NCBI RefSeq assembly: GCF_900129215.1
Contig: NZ_FQUQ01000002.1
Location: 620,001 to 684,000 of the forward strand
Direction of reading: 5' to 3'
Length of the DNA stretch: 64,000 nucleotides
Source: Pedobacter caeni
GTDB taxonomy: Bacteria > Bacteroidota > Bacteroidia > Sphingobacteriales > Sphingobacteriaceae
Shown piece after piece: positions 8,922-18,297 of the stretch. A program made the position numbers and the translations under genes. Within the stretch, counting starts at the first letter, position 1. Every line of letters starts with the position of its first letter. Under the pieces are notes generated by a model. The model worked only from the letters and a program-made list of their open reading frames with translations. It ran no database searches and was not told the origin of the DNA.

Positions 8922-9938
8922 TCATCCAAAAATAACCAGTGCTTTTATCAAGGATTGATCTGTATGGGACAACCCTGCAAAACTTTCCTTAACCCCGGCA
9001 AAAGGTACCCGGTGAGAGATCAGTTCCAATGGTTTGATCAGACCCTCTTTTATACTGCTGATCACCTCATCAAAATCTTCTGGCAGCGCGTTTCTGCTGC
9101 TCATTAACATGGTTTCTCTTTTATGAAACTCAGGATGCAGGATCTCAATAATTCCTTTCTGAAGTCCGATCAGGATAAATTTACCGCCATGAGCCAAAAG
9201 TCGGAAAGCACTATTGATCGCCTCAAGATTCCCGGTGCAATCAATAATTACAGTCGCCATATCGCCGCCGGTAATTTTTCCGATCTCTGCCAGTGCATCA
9301 GTTTTTAGCGGATTGATCAGATGTGCTACCCCAAGTTTATCCTTGCAGAAGCCCAGTCTGTTCTCGTTCACATCGCTGACAATAATCTTTGCACCTTTTG
9401 TACCGGCCATAGATATTACTCCGAGGCCAATAGGACCTGCACCAAGGATAAGAACATTATCATTTTTTGTAATCTGAGCAAGTCCAACTCCATGCGCGGC
9501 AATGGCCAGTGGTTCTATCAATGCCAGCTCTTCAGCGCTTAGCCCATTTCCGGGCACAACCGCAGAAGAGGGTACCGAAATATATTCCTGCATTGCACCG
9601 TCACTGTGAACGCCAAAAACATTGATGTCTGTGCAACAGTTGGTTTTCCCCCTTCTGCATGCGATGCACTTCCCGCATGAAAAATAAGGGCTTACCGTCA
9701 CCAGATCGCCAACTTTAAATCTGCTTCCCTCAGGTGCTTCTGCGACCTCCGCCGAGATTTCATGTCCCAATATTCTGGGATACTCAAAAAAAGGCTGTGT
9801 TCCATCGAAGGCATGATAATCAGTGCCACAGATGCCCAGCATTTTCATTCTGAGCAGTAATTCGCCTGGACCCGGTATCGGAATCGCTCTTTCCTCATAT
9901 CCAAACTCTCCCGGTCTTTTACAAATAAGTGTTTTCAT
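8922..9938 (-). CDS. zinc-dependent medium-chain dehydrogenase (sugar/polyol type), probable L-fucose pathway
   Basis: 338 residues, full length for the MDR family. Catalytic zinc ligands: Cys37 (GICGTDYH) and His59-Glu60 (GHE). The structural zinc site Cys88, Cys91, Cys94 and Cys102 is intact. The Rossmann nucleotide site is GAGPIGLGV (~165-173). The sequence type is that of threonine/sorbitol/galactonate dehydrogenases acting on secondary alcohols with NAD. Its ATG overlaps the stop codon of the aldo/keto reductase by four bases, so the two are translationally coupled. In this operon a role in oxidising L-fuconate or a related acid after the fucose dehydrogenase step is reasonable, but the exact substrate is inference. 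Confidence 0.9.
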   Translation of the reverse strand: MKTLICKRPGEFGYEERAIPIPGPGELLLRMKMLGICGTDYHAFDGTQPFFEYPRILGHEISAEVAEAPEGSRFKVGDLVTVSPYFSCGKCIACRRGKTNCCTDINVFGVHSDGAMQEYISVPSSAVVPGNGLSAEELALIEPLAIAAHGVGLAQITKNDNVLILGAGPIGLGVISMAGTKGAKIIVSDVNENRLGFCKDKLGVAHLINPLKTDALAEIGKITGGDMATVIIDCTGNLEAINSAFRLLAHGGKFILIGLQKGIIEILHPEFHKRETMLMSSRNALPEDFDEVISSIKEGLIKPLELISHRVPFAGVKESFAGLSHTDQSLIKALVIFG

Positions 9939-10951
9939 ATATGCTGGTTAAGGGTTTTGATCAATCCCTGTTCAGCCATTTCCTTCCAGAATTCAACAGG
10001 TATATTTTTCTGTGTCAGTGCTACATTTCCGGCTATCTTTTCAGGTTTCGTTGTATTCAGTGCAATACTTCCAATCCCTGGAAACCGAAAGGAAAAATTA
10101 AAACAAGCCTCAGCAGGAAGTATTCCAAATTGATTGCAGAGGCCGAAAAAAGTCGCTCTCCAATCCAATAGTGCCTTTCCTGAAACCGTTTCCCCATCAA
10201 CGGGAAGATAGTTGTAAAAATTCCCGCCAGTCAGAAATCCCCCATTGAACACTCCGGAATTGATCACTTTGATTTCTTTTTGATGCAGTTCCTTTACAAA
10301 AGCAATCAGCTCTTCAGGATGGGATTTTAAGGTCAGGCTATTGGCGATCATTACCCAGTCCAGATCGACGTCTGCAGCGATGCGCCTGATCACTTTCCAG
10401 TCTTTCGCGCCTATTCCTATGGAGGATACGCGGCCTGAAGATTTTAATTCTGCGAGAGCAGTATAAGCATCAATAATATGTCCATATCTTTTCCGGTAAT
10501 CATCATCATCCATGCTCTCCGATAAGTATTCATCAGGGTCATGTACCGATACCATCTGTGCAGTATAATTACCTAGTAAGCCATTACCCTGCTCAAAACA
10601 TTTGAGTATGCCTTCATATCCGATCATCTGTACCGCATCATGGTACAGCCCTTTCCATATACCTGGCTCAAAGGTAGGTTCGGGAGATAAAAGTGGAGTC
10701 CTGTACCAGCCAAGTTTATTACAAATCACGACTTGACCGGGACTGATATTCAGGTCTTGGAGGCATTTGCCCAGAGTCTCTAAAGCCAGACCGGCTCCAT
10801 ATTTGCCAGCAGTATCAAAGACAGGAATATCAGTTCCTGATAACATACAGGATCTTACTATGTTCAGTTTATCTGTATAGTCCAGCGCATGGTATAGATT
10901 CCCCAGACTGCTGGTCCCAAAAATAACGGGTGGCAGGTTAAGTCCATTCAT
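9935..10951 (-). CDS. aldo/keto reductase, L-fucose (D-threo-aldose) 1-dehydrogenase-like
   Basis: 338 residues from the ATG at 10951, which is chosen because it leaves 5 bases after the fucosidase stop; an upstream in-frame ATG at 10996 would overlap that gene. The catalytic tetrad is visible: Asp and Tyr in VFDTAGKYGAG, Lys in VICNKLGWYR, and His in SVHDPDEY. The opening NLPPVIFGTSSLGNLYHAL is characteristic of the D-threo-aldose 1-dehydrogenase subgroup, which oxidises L-fucose to L-fuconolactone with NAD(P). Placement directly behind an alpha-L-fucosidase gene supports that substrate. It overlaps the MDR gene downstream by four bases. Confidence 0.9.
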   Translation of the reverse strand: MNGLNLPPVIFGTSSLGNLYHALDYTDKLNIVRSCMLSGTDIPVFDTAGKYGAGLALETLGKCLQDLNISPGQVVICNKLGWYRTPLLSPEPTFEPGIWKGLYHDAVQMIGYEGILKCFEQGNGLLGNYTAQMVSVHDPDEYLSESMDDDDYRKRYGHIIDAYTALAELKSSGRVSSIGIGAKDWKVIRRIAADVDLDWVMIANSLTLKSHPEELIAFVKELHQKEIKVINSGVFNGGFLTGGNFYNYLPVDGETVSGKALLDWRATFFGLCNQFGILPAEACFNFSFRFPGIGSIALNTTKPEKIAGNVALTQKNIPVEFWKEMAEQGLIKTLNQHI

Positions 10952-10956
10952 GCTGA

Positions 10957-12474
10957 CTACTTTTTGAATTCTATCCTGAAGCCGGTCACCATCCACCTGG
11001 GATCATCTGCAGGCTTAGTGATTACAAGAGCGTCGTCTTCCTGTGTCCACTGTAGCTTTTCCTTGCTTCCAAGCAGGCTGACAGCAGCAATTGCCTGATC
11101 CGTATATTTTGAATTTCTTCCCAAAGCATTGATCCTGATATTGCCTTCGGGCACATTCAGGCAAAAAGCAAAAAGCTGACCGTCTTTCGTTGTATAGCGG
11201 ATATCGTTCGATTGATAATCCCGCGTATCGGTCAGGCCGCCAAAAGTGCCTTTTTTCTGATTTGATTTAATCGTTGAAGGTCCTTCACCATAGATCTTCC
11301 AGGGTCTTGTCGCATATATACCTTCTCCGTTTAACTTCATCCAATCGCCTATTTCAGTTACAATTTTAACGACATCAGGTTCCAGATCTCCCTCCGGGGT
11401 CTGTACCACATTGATCAATAGGTTGCCGTTTTTACTTACAATGTCTACCAGCAGCTGTGCGATCTCATTTGCACTTTTATATTGCTGTCCCGTTCTGTAA
11501 TACCAGTCGCCGATGGAAGTATCTGTCTGCCATGGGAAGGGACTGATGGAATCCAATACACCACGCTCTACATCCTGTGCCCATTTCCCTTCAGAAGGTT
11601 CTTTGGGTGTATATACTGCCTGTAGTTTTCCTTTATTTTTAATGATATCCTGATTGTAATAATGCGCTACCATTGTCTTCCCTATATCTCCGAATGGAAC
11701 TTTGCTATCTGAATAAAGCAGGTCGGGATGATAATTGTCGATTAGTTCGCTAACGTATTTAAGCCATTGTTTATGCCATGCCGGATTGTTGGTCAACCAT
11801 TCCTTCATGTCAGCAGAATCGGCTGGGAGCTGATAAAGATCGGCGTACTTTTGATTACGGCCGTCATAGGCAACTCCTGTGAACCTGCCGGTTTTATCAG
11901 CCCCATGACTAACCTGAAACCAGTTGAAGCTGGCTGCAAGGTGTTCGGAAACACCAAAGCGCAGCCCTTCCTTTTTTGCTGCTTTTTGCCATAAACCAAC
12001 CACATCTTTTTTTGGACCCATATTTACCGAGTTCCATTTATGGACCTTAGAGTTCCAAAGAAAGAAATTGTCATGGTGGGAACCCATGGTTACAAAGTAT
12101 TTTGCTCCTGCTTTCCTGTACAAAGCCATGAGCTCTTCAGGATTCCATTTTTCTGCCTTCCATAATGGAATAATATCTTTATATCCAAATTTGGAAGGTG
12201 TTCCATAAGTTGCTACATGATACTTATTCTGATTGCTGCCCTGGATATACATGTTCTTTGCATACCAGTCTCCTTGTCTTGGAACAGCTTGTGGGCCCCA
12301 ATGCGACCAAATCCCAAACTTGGCATCCCGGAACCAGTCCGGATATTGATAATTTCTTAAGGACTCATCTGTCGGCACGAATGTTTTAGGAGAGGACTTA
12401 CCATCTTTTTTCTGTGTCTGAGCATTCGCAATAACAGAAAATGCCATAAGGCATATAGTCAATGTTTTTTTCAT
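10957..12474 (-). CDS. alpha-L-fucosidase, GH29
   Basis: 505 residues. The ATG at 12474 is chosen because it gives a clean signal peptide (MKKTLTICLMAFSVIANAQ); the in-frame ATG at 12525 would add 17 residues in front of it. GH29 marks are WGPQAVPRQGDWYAKNMY, TMGSHHDNFFLWNSKVHKW (the family HHDGF-like substrate strand) and HPDLLYSDS, whose last Asp is the expected nucleophile position. A C-terminal beta-sandwich begins near residue ~390. The enzyme removes terminal alpha-L-fucose from glycans in the periplasm or at the surface. It heads the fucosidase / fucose dehydrogenase / MDR operon and faces an AraC regulator gene across 174 bases. Confidence 0.93.
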   Translation of the reverse strand: MKKTLTICLMAFSVIANAQTQKKDGKSSPKTFVPTDESLRNYQYPDWFRDAKFGIWSHWGPQAVPRQGDWYAKNMYIQGSNQNKYHVATYGTPSKFGYKDIIPLWKAEKWNPEELMALYRKAGAKYFVTMGSHHDNFFLWNSKVHKWNSVNMGPKKDVVGLWQKAAKKEGLRFGVSEHLAASFNWFQVSHGADKTGRFTGVAYDGRNQKYADLYQLPADSADMKEWLTNNPAWHKQWLKYVSELIDNYHPDLLYSDSKVPFGDIGKTMVAHYYNQDIIKNKGKLQAVYTPKEPSEGKWAQDVERGVLDSISPFPWQTDTSIGDWYYRTGQQYKSANEIAQLLVDIVSKNGNLLINVVQTPEGDLEPDVVKIVTEIGDWMKLNGEGIYATRPWKIYGEGPSTIKSNQKKGTFGGLTDTRDYQSNDIRYTTKDGQLFAFCLNVPEGNIRINALGRNSKYTDQAIAAVSLLGSKEKLQWTQEDDALVITKPADDPRWMVTGFRIEFKK

Positions 12475-12648
12475 CAGAATCGAATTGTTTTTTCGTGTAG
12501 CCTTACCAGCTAAGCAAAACCTCATTACCTTGTATAAGGAAGTGTAAACTGGTTTAATATTTGGTTGTTGATTTCAAAAATAAATAACATATCCGACCTT
12601 TATTTGGAGTAATTAGACTATTTGTTGTAAAAAACCGACATTTAATAA

Positions 12649-13536
12649 ATGATAAAAAGAGTATTACAGAACACTTTTTCCCTGCTGAACGTAGATTATG
12701 TAAAACTTACTTCAAAATGGAATTACCGGAATGTAATCAGCCCTTACTACCGGATATATTATATCGATGAAGGATCAGGTATGATATCCGACCAAAAGAA
12801 TGTTTTGCAGCTTGAGCCTGGTTATTTTTACATCATTCCGAGCTTTACCCTGTGTAATCTTGTTTGTACTGACCATTTGAGCCAGTATTTTGTCCAGTTT
12901 TTTGAAGAATCGGCAGATGGGCTTTCCCTTTTCGCCCGTAGCCGGATGGTTTCAAAAATCCGGGGCAATGAGCTGGATATTCAGCTGTTTAAGCGCCTGC
13001 TTGAAATTAATCCCGGACGGGGAATCAACAGATCGGATGATCCGAAAGTCTATGAGAAGAATATTTTTTATAAGGAATATCAGGAACTTAATAATTCCCA
13101 GAATATGGCCAGTTATCTGGAGACTCAGGGCATTTTGCTCCAATTGGTCGGTCGGTTCGTACATCCACAGTTACATTTGAGACATCCGGTTGGCCAGCCT
13201 CCTGTTAAAATAGTGGAAATCCTTGGCTATATTCTGGTCAATCTTCATCAGGAGTTATCTGTTGCAATGCTGGCATTCCGCGTAAATCAAAATCCTGATT
13301 ATTTTTCCCGTCAGTTCAAAATCTTTACAGGGGAACGGCCTGTGAAATACATTTTGGGCAAACGTATAGAAAGAGCCCAGTATCTATTGGCCACCAGCAG
13401 AATGCCCTATTCTGAGATCGCTATTCAGACCGGTTTTGATAGCCTTTCATACTTTTCGAAGTCCTTTAAAAAGCTTACAGGAATGTCTCCCCGTGCCTAT
13501 AAAAAACAGGTTTATATGGTTGGTTTCACGATGTAA
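12649..13536 (+). CDS. AraC-family regulator, probable control of the fucose operon
   Basis: 295 residues. Residues ~20-165 form an AraC-type cupin sensor (YYRIYYIDEGSGMI, LEPGYFYIIPSFTLC), the layout of sugar-responsive AraC/RhaR proteins. Residues ~200-290 hold the two HTH motifs: VAMLAFRVNQNPDYFSRQFK, then IERAQYLLATSRMPYSEIAI and GFDSLSYFSKSFKKLTGMSP. It is transcribed divergently from the GH29 fucosidase operon. Divergent AraC genes usually act on the adjacent operon, so L-fucose or a fuconate intermediate is the likely inducer; that part is inference. Confidence 0.88.
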   Translation: MIKRVLQNTFSLLNVDYVKLTSKWNYRNVISPYYRIYYIDEGSGMISDQKNVLQLEPGYFYIIPSFTLCNLVCTDHLSQYFVQFFEESADGLSLFARSRMVSKIRGNELDIQLFKRLLEINPGRGINRSDDPKVYEKNIFYKEYQELNNSQNMASYLETQGILLQLVGRFVHPQLHLRHPVGQPPVKIVEILGYILVNLHQELSVAMLAFRVNQNPDYFSRQFKIFTGERPVKYILGKRIERAQYLLATSRMPYSEIAIQTGFDSLSYFSKSFKKLTGMSPRAYKKQVYMVGFTM

Positions 13537-13675
13537 AAAATCGCCTTCGATCAATATCTGGAGTCTATTCCCGGCCAGGGCCGAAAGGAATTGATCTCCT
13601 CTTTTCGGAATCTTACAATTTTATGCTGATCAGCGATTCTACTTTTACATCGTTAAATCAAATTAAAAAAAAGAT

Positions 13676-14221
13676 ATGAAGCGTTTTATCAAAATAACCG
13701 CGCTGGCGATTGGAACTCTGGCATTAATCATCATCATACTGGAAATGAGCAGTTCCTATCGGGTCACTAAAACGATCCACGCAGATGCACCTGTAATTAC
13801 AAGACTACAAATGGTTATCGATGCTCCGGTAGAAAGGGTCTGGGAAGTTTTTGCTGATGTTGATCACTGGTCTCAATGGCAAAAAGAAATTCCGGTGAGT
13901 AAAATTAATGGCCCTTTCAAAGCAGGAACTTCTTTCGACTGGAAGACACATGGACTAACCATTCGTTCGACCTTCCATACCGTAGAAAAGAATAACACCC
14001 TGGGTTGGTCTGGTCCGGCTTTCGGCTCTTTTGCAATTCACAACTGGCATTTCATCAGAAAGGGAAATTATACGGTTGTAGAAGTAGAGGAAAGTATGGA
14101 AGGCTGGTTGGTGTGGTTGTTGCAAAGTAGCTTTCAATCCGTAAACACAGGATCCCTCATCTACTGGTTAAATGCGCTAAAAACAACCTCTGAAAAGAAA
14201 CCTGGCCCCTTAGCTTCCTGA
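13676..14221 (+). CDS. SRPBCC (START/polyketide-cyclase-like) protein with N-terminal membrane anchor
   Basis: 181 residues. The first ~25 form one hydrophobic helix (LALIIIILEMS). The rest has the pattern of a SRPBCC ligand-binding fold: a first strand MVIDAPVERVWEVFADVDHW SQW (split here), the KINGPFKAGTSFDWKTHG region, and a C-terminal helix after TVVEVEESMEGW. The fold binds hydrophobic ligands in a deep cavity; no catalytic residues can be named. It stands alone between an AraC gene and an outer-membrane protein gene with gaps of ~140 and ~125 bases. Confidence 0.82.
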   Translation: MKRFIKITALAIGTLALIIIILEMSSSYRVTKTIHADAPVITRLQMVIDAPVERVWEVFADVDHWSQWQKEIPVSKINGPFKAGTSFDWKTHGLTIRSTFHTVEKNNTLGWSGPAFGSFAIHNWHFIRKGNYTVVEVEESMEGWLVWLLQSSFQSVNTGSLIYWLNALKTTSEKKPGPLAS

Positions 14222-14346
14222 TCGTCCGGGTTAAACCGCAATCGTTTTTCCTGCCAATTTTTAAATGCAAAAAAGCATCCGGGCTATGCCATGACCTTTT
14301 ATTAGCTGATCGCTTCATAACCGCTAAAAGAAACAATTATACTCCA

Positions 14347-15309
14347 ATGAAAACAAACACAAAAAACATGAAAACAATCGCCTTAGTTCTTTTTGCCCTG
14401 GCTTTAATCCCAACTAAGTTATTCGCACAGGATAGGGAAGGGACACCTTTATTACAGGCAACATCACCTTCTTCTGTCCCTGGATTGGGTTCTTTTGAAG
14501 CCAATTATAGTTCCTCACCATTTAAGTTAAATGGAACAAAAATAAACATAGAACAGATTGGCGGTACATTTACGGTGCCGGTTATGAATCGTTTGAAAGA
14601 TGGCAGGTTAGATTTTCTGCTTATAGGCGCCAGCTATAATGGATTATTCCTTTCCGGTGTTGATTCCAGGTTTGGAGGAGTAAACTTTCATGCCATTTCA
14701 ATACCTGTTACCTTTCAGAAGGCCATTTCAGAAAAATATGCAATCGTGGCCTCCTTTGTTCCTTCACTTTCTTCTGATCTGAAAGATGTTTCGGGAGATG
14801 ATATGACCTATTCCGGAGCCCTTATGTTAAAAATTAATCATTCCAAAAGATTTAACTACTCATTGGGTGCCGCCTTTGCGAGGCAGTTCTTTGGTACTGT
14901 GTTGGTACCTGTCGTTGCCGTTGATTGGAAGGTAAACGATAAACTTAGCTTTTCAGGTATCCTGCCTGTTTCCGGAAAAATTAAATATCAGCTGTCGGAA
15001 AAAAGCGCTTTTGGTGCACTTGCTGATTTTGCGATCGGGGGAGGCAGTTATCGCTTGTCAAAGAAGATGAATGCTGATTATCTGCAGATTCAGCAAATAA
15101 AAACTGCCCTTTTCTATGAATATGCTTTATCGAAAAAATTCTCTGTTGAGCTGAATGCCGGGTATAACTTTAAACAACAGCTGGACAGGTATTCAAAGGA
15201 TCAGAAAGTAAATTGGATACCTTTTAATGATCCAAAGAAAAGGGAACCATTAGCAGAGATGAAGAGCGCAGGCTTTGTTGCACAAACCGGAATAAAATAT
15301 AGATTTTAA
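14347..15309 (+). CDS. predicted outer-membrane beta-barrel protein (DUF6268-like)
   Basis: 320 residues. A signal peptide ends around FALALIPTKLFAQ; the ATG at 14368 (MKTIALVL) is an alternative start that gives a shorter signal. The mature part consists of alternating strands with aromatic girdle residues and ends in GIKYRF, a terminal aromatic as in outer-membrane barrels. The overall pattern (GSFEANYSSSPFKLNGTKIN, strands about every 12-15 residues) resembles the DUF6268 group of Bacteroidetes. The function is unknown. The downstream AraC gene is on the same strand after 112 bases. Confidence 0.75.
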   Translation: MKTNTKNMKTIALVLFALALIPTKLFAQDREGTPLLQATSPSSVPGLGSFEANYSSSPFKLNGTKINIEQIGGTFTVPVMNRLKDGRLDFLLIGASYNGLFLSGVDSRFGGVNFHAISIPVTFQKAISEKYAIVASFVPSLSSDLKDVSGDDMTYSGALMLKINHSKRFNYSLGAAFARQFFGTVLVPVVAVDWKVNDKLSFSGILPVSGKIKYQLSEKSAFGALADFAIGGGSYRLSKKMNADYLQIQQIKTALFYEYALSKKFSVELNAGYNFKQQLDRYSKDQKVNWIPFNDPKKREPLAEMKSAGFVAQTGIKYRF

Positions 15310-15421
15310 CATGAAAAAATTGGAACATCATCAGGTGATTACCCTGATAAGCATCATGGTTACGAATGCTGTGAACTAAAATGAGAAGGTTGATCTGGCA
15401 GAAAATGGGCATATTTGAATC

Positions 15422-16234
15422 ATGAAAAGTCATGAGGCATATAAGGGCTATCGTATTGCAGTCCCTGTGGAGTTTGAAGAGGTGTTTTCAATTTTCTATT
15501 ATGCCGAAAACAAATCCGGTAAACCTGTTACCCAAACCTTATTGCCTTCTTTTCAGTCGGTAATGTTGTTCAGCTTTGGTACATCTATTTCTTTCAGAAC
15601 GAAACAAAATGAGGAAATCATTATGGGCAACTGTATGATTGCCGCACCACTTAAACAAGCGGTGGATTATACGCTTCCGGCGGGTGCCGAGATGTTGACG
15701 GTCACCTTTAAGAATGATGCTTTTTTTCGGTTTTTTGGCTCGGCATTATTGGACAGTCACATTCATCCGGACGATTTGCTGAACGACGATTGTTTCAGCA
15801 TCCTCTGGGCAGAGCTGAGCGAAATTGATACCGTTGATGATAAGATTACCCATATTCTGAATTTCTGCAGGCCCTTCCTGCAAGGACGACATCCTCTAAC
15901 AGAACAAATTATTGCTCTGGGGAACAATGTGGTAAGCCCGGTGAAAGAAATTTCCAATAAGGAGCAGTTGTCTGAAAGGTCTGTACAAATGAAATTAAAA
16001 GAACATTTAGGATACTCTTCCAGAGAGATGGGCCGTTATATGCGTTTTCTAAAAGCGATGCAGTTGGTGGAGCAGCTGGCAGCTGGCTCCGATCAGGTAA
16101 ACTGGATTGAGGTGGTTGAAGAATGTGGCTACTATGATCAAAGTCAGCTGATCCATGACTTTAAACATTACCTTAACCTCAGTCCCTCAAAATACATGAA
16201 ATTGCGGAATGGCATCTGTAACTCCTGGCTCTGA
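15422..16234 (+). CDS. AraC-family transcriptional regulator
   Basis: 270 residues. The N-terminal ~130 residues are a cupin-like sensor of the short Bacteroidetes type (LPSFQSVMLFSFGTSISF; VDYTLPAGAEMLTVTFKNDA). The C-terminal HTH part is less canonical: SNKEQLSERSVQMKLKEHLG is the first motif, then REMGRYMRFLKAMQLVEQLA and EECGYYDQSQLIHDFKHYLN, retaining the G-Y-Y-D-Q-S-x-L-I-x-D-F signature. Its gene ends in front of a rho-independent terminator. The target is unknown; the barrel-protein gene just upstream is a candidate. Confidence 0.87.
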   Translation: MKSHEAYKGYRIAVPVEFEEVFSIFYYAENKSGKPVTQTLLPSFQSVMLFSFGTSISFRTKQNEEIIMGNCMIAAPLKQAVDYTLPAGAEMLTVTFKNDAFFRFFGSALLDSHIHPDDLLNDDCFSILWAELSEIDTVDDKITHILNFCRPFLQGRHPLTEQIIALGNNVVSPVKEISNKEQLSERSVQMKLKEHLGYSSREMGRYMRFLKAMQLVEQLAAGSDQVNWIEVVEECGYYDQSQLIHDFKHYLNLSPSKYMKLRNGICNSWL

Positions 16235-16243
16235 TTCTTTGGG

Positions 16244-16272
16244 AAAAGCCCTGCAGTGTGTACAGGGCTTTT
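16244..16272 (+). terminator. rho-independent terminator of the AraC gene
   Basis: AAAAGCCCTG and CAGGGCTTTT form a perfect 10-bp stem with a 9-base loop, starting 10 bases after the AraC stop. The stem's own A/T ends supply U and A tracts on both strands, so it can also work for the convergent gene that ends at 16320. Confidence 0.85.
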
Positions 16273-16319
16273 GTAGTTGTGATTTCTTGTTAAATCCGGT
16301 TTCCGGATCAACTTTAGTT

Positions 16320-16865
16320 TTATTTGAATTCAGCGCACATTGCATGTTGTACTTTCAGTGCATCGGCCTCTATCGTTTTTTTGATGGTGCTGTCAAATGA
16401 TGATGAAAATTCCGGGGCAACAATGATCTGATCTCGTTCGTTTGAGACGATCAGGTCGAACACATGTTTTCCGAATTTAAATGTGCTTTTGGCTTTTTGA
16501 ACCTCTTTTTCAGTTGCTTTCACAAATTCATAACTGTTGCTCAGCTGATCAAATTCATCTTTTACTGCCTGGAAGATCAAATATGTTTCTACGTCTAAAT
16601 CGTTTACAATAATAGTAGCTGTTTGATCTAAATCCTTCAATGGGTCCAATAGGTCTTCACTGAAGATGATTTCCTGCTTGTCCTTAATAAAGATGGTAGC
16701 AGAATTTCCGCTGTTGTCGGATTTTTGTTCTAAATATATGGTGTCGTTACCATCTTTCAGTGTTGCTGTGCTGGAAGAAGCGTATTCAATTTTAGCATCA
16801 CTGATGGTGTTTTTAATTAAGTTTACAACGGATTCAAGTACTGCGTCTGGTTTGATGTTATTCAT
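16320..16865 (-). CDS. hypothetical cytoplasmic protein, family not recognised
   Basis: 181 residues from the ATG at 16865 (MNNIKPDAVLES); an upstream in-frame ATG at 16910 is less likely. No signal peptide or membrane segment. The protein is acidic and looks alpha/beta, with an N-terminal helix (LESVVNLIKNTI), a strand-rich middle (NSATIFIKDKQEIIF) and a C-terminal half rich in charged helices. I recognise no catalytic motif or named domain. It stands alone, convergent with the AraC gene and on the same strand as a lipoprotein gene upstream. Confidence 0.65.
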   Translation of the reverse strand: MNNIKPDAVLESVVNLIKNTISDAKIEYASSSTATLKDGNDTIYLEQKSDNSGNSATIFIKDKQEIIFSEDLLDPLKDLDQTATIIVNDLDVETYLIFQAVKDEFDQLSNSYEFVKATEKEVQKAKSTFKFGKHVFDLIVSNERDQIIVAPEFSSSFDSTIKKTIEADALKVQHAMCAEFK

Positions 16866-16972
16866 TGGTTTTATTTTTTGCAAAGGTACATCATGCTTAT
16901 TTGCCCTCATAACCCGGAGAGAAAAATTTTTAAATAACTTTTGAGAGTAATGGGATTAAGTTGAACCTAAAT

Positions 16973-16999
16973 AATCGGGAAACAGATGGTTTCCCGATT
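16973..16999 (-). terminator. terminator hairpin after the lipoprotein gene
   Basis: AATCGGGAAAC and GTTTCCCGATT form a perfect 11-bp stem with a 5-base loop, extendable by CCTAA/TTAGG with one bulge. It lies 26 bases downstream of the stop of the minus-strand lipoprotein gene. The run of U on the minus transcript is short. Confidence 0.7.
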
Positions 17000-17025
17000 A
17001 GGATTCTGCAAATTGGATAATTTTC

Positions 17026-18108
17026 TTACTGAAAGAATGGGGTATGTGTTGCCGGATCAAATACTTCCAATGCCCTGTAAGGATCAGGATTTTTAACAGC
17101 AGCAACTAAAACGACTTTGCCATTAACGACCTCTCTGTATCTGTTCGAAGAACTACCCAAATCCTCTGTAAGGATATAGAAGCCGTCAGGTAAAGTTTTC
17201 GTAAACAAGGCATTTCTATAATACTTTAAGTCCATGGAATTATAAAAAATCAGGGTACTGGGTTTAGGTACATTACTTGTACTTTTTCCACTATAAGAAC
17301 CAATGTGGCTGTAGTATTTTGTATAAAAAACCTGCTGACTATAATTTGCGGGGAAGGTTAATGGTTCATTAGGAGTGACCAGATCATTTCTTGGGGCAGT
17401 TCCGGGAAGGATATCCGGATAGTTTGGAACCAATACTCCTCCATCATTCAGCATGCAAAGACTAAAATCATATACAAACAGAGCTAAGCCTAATCCGCCA
17501 GTACCGAACATCGTAGCTGCACGGGTAGCAAGGAGTTTGACAACAGATCTTTTTGCGCTGTATGTCAGCATGTTAAATCCGGCTCTAAATCCCTGGGCCA
17601 TCAAAACGTCACGGGTCTTCCCCTGAAAATAATCCATAAGTGTACAGGGGACTAAGGATTGAATAATGCATTTTATGACTTTATTTTCTACATTACAACC
17701 TGGCATAGTCCAGCCGCCCTCCACATCAATTCTTCTCAATTGAAAAGCTACATAGGCAATCTGGTAATTATTTAATGATGAAAACTCTGCCACTAAATCA
17801 GAGCTGGACAAGCCCGCCTCATAAAGATACTGTCTGGAGTTGGCCATTAATGGGGCTAACAATGTGGCGGCAGCAGTTTCGGTAGTTGGTAAGGGGGTGC
17901 TGGAAACCTGATATCCTGCAAAGAGTTCCATTGCGACTAGTTGTGGTGGTTTTGGCTGAACAGGTCCGGGAGCATTGGAGTGTTTTGATTTTTCTGAAAG
18001 CTGGTCGGAATCTTTATCAGAAGTTAATTCCGACTTCTTACAGCTGACTACGATTATCCCTATGATGATCGCAAGAGATAATAAAATCTTGATTTTTTTC
18101 ATGAGCAT
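17026..18108 (-). CDS. hypothetical lipoprotein
   Basis: 360 residues; an ATG two codons further in (18102) is an equal start candidate. A lipoprotein signal peptide ends in IIVVSC (lipobox Cys ~23) followed by a low-complexity Ser/Lys/Asp linker. The mature part contains a cysteine-bearing segment (MPGCNVENKVIKCIIQSLVP then CTLMDYF) and a hydrophobic, Gly-rich stretch (~200-215). The C-terminal third is Tyr-rich beta. No known domain is recognised. The flanking sequence at 18109-18297 is very AT-rich and divergent from the next gene. Confidence 0.7.
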   Translation of the reverse strand: MLMKKIKILLSLAIIIGIIVVSCKKSELTSDKDSDQLSEKSKHSNAPGPVQPKPPQLVAMELFAGYQVSSTPLPTTETAAATLLAPLMANSRQYLYEAGLSSSDLVAEFSSLNNYQIAYVAFQLRRIDVEGGWTMPGCNVENKVIKCIIQSLVPCTLMDYFQGKTRDVLMAQGFRAGFNMLTYSAKRSVVKLLATRAATMFGTGGLGLALFVYDFSLCMLNDGGVLVPNYPDILPGTAPRNDLVTPNEPLTFPANYSQQVFYTKYYSHIGSYSGKSTSNVPKPSTLIFYNSMDLKYYRNALFTKTLPDGFYILTEDLGSSSNRYREVVNGKVVLVAAVKNPDPYRALEVFDPATHTPFFQ

Positions 18109-18297
18109 TAATTTGTTGGTTTAAGGTTTAGGTTAAAAATTTCTTAATTATATGTTGTTTGTTTATTATCAATATGTTAATGTAATTTATGATAAAAATT
18201 TAGAATAAAATTATCGAGTTTATATGTTTATTGTAGTATAATTGTTGCAATTGAATCTGTGTGAATTTATCTTCGCGATGAAGATATTTACCATGGA

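Noticed and set aside
15311..15379. 22-codon ORF one base after the barrel-protein gene
   Set aside because: Too short, no family, no own RBS; not enough to call a gene.
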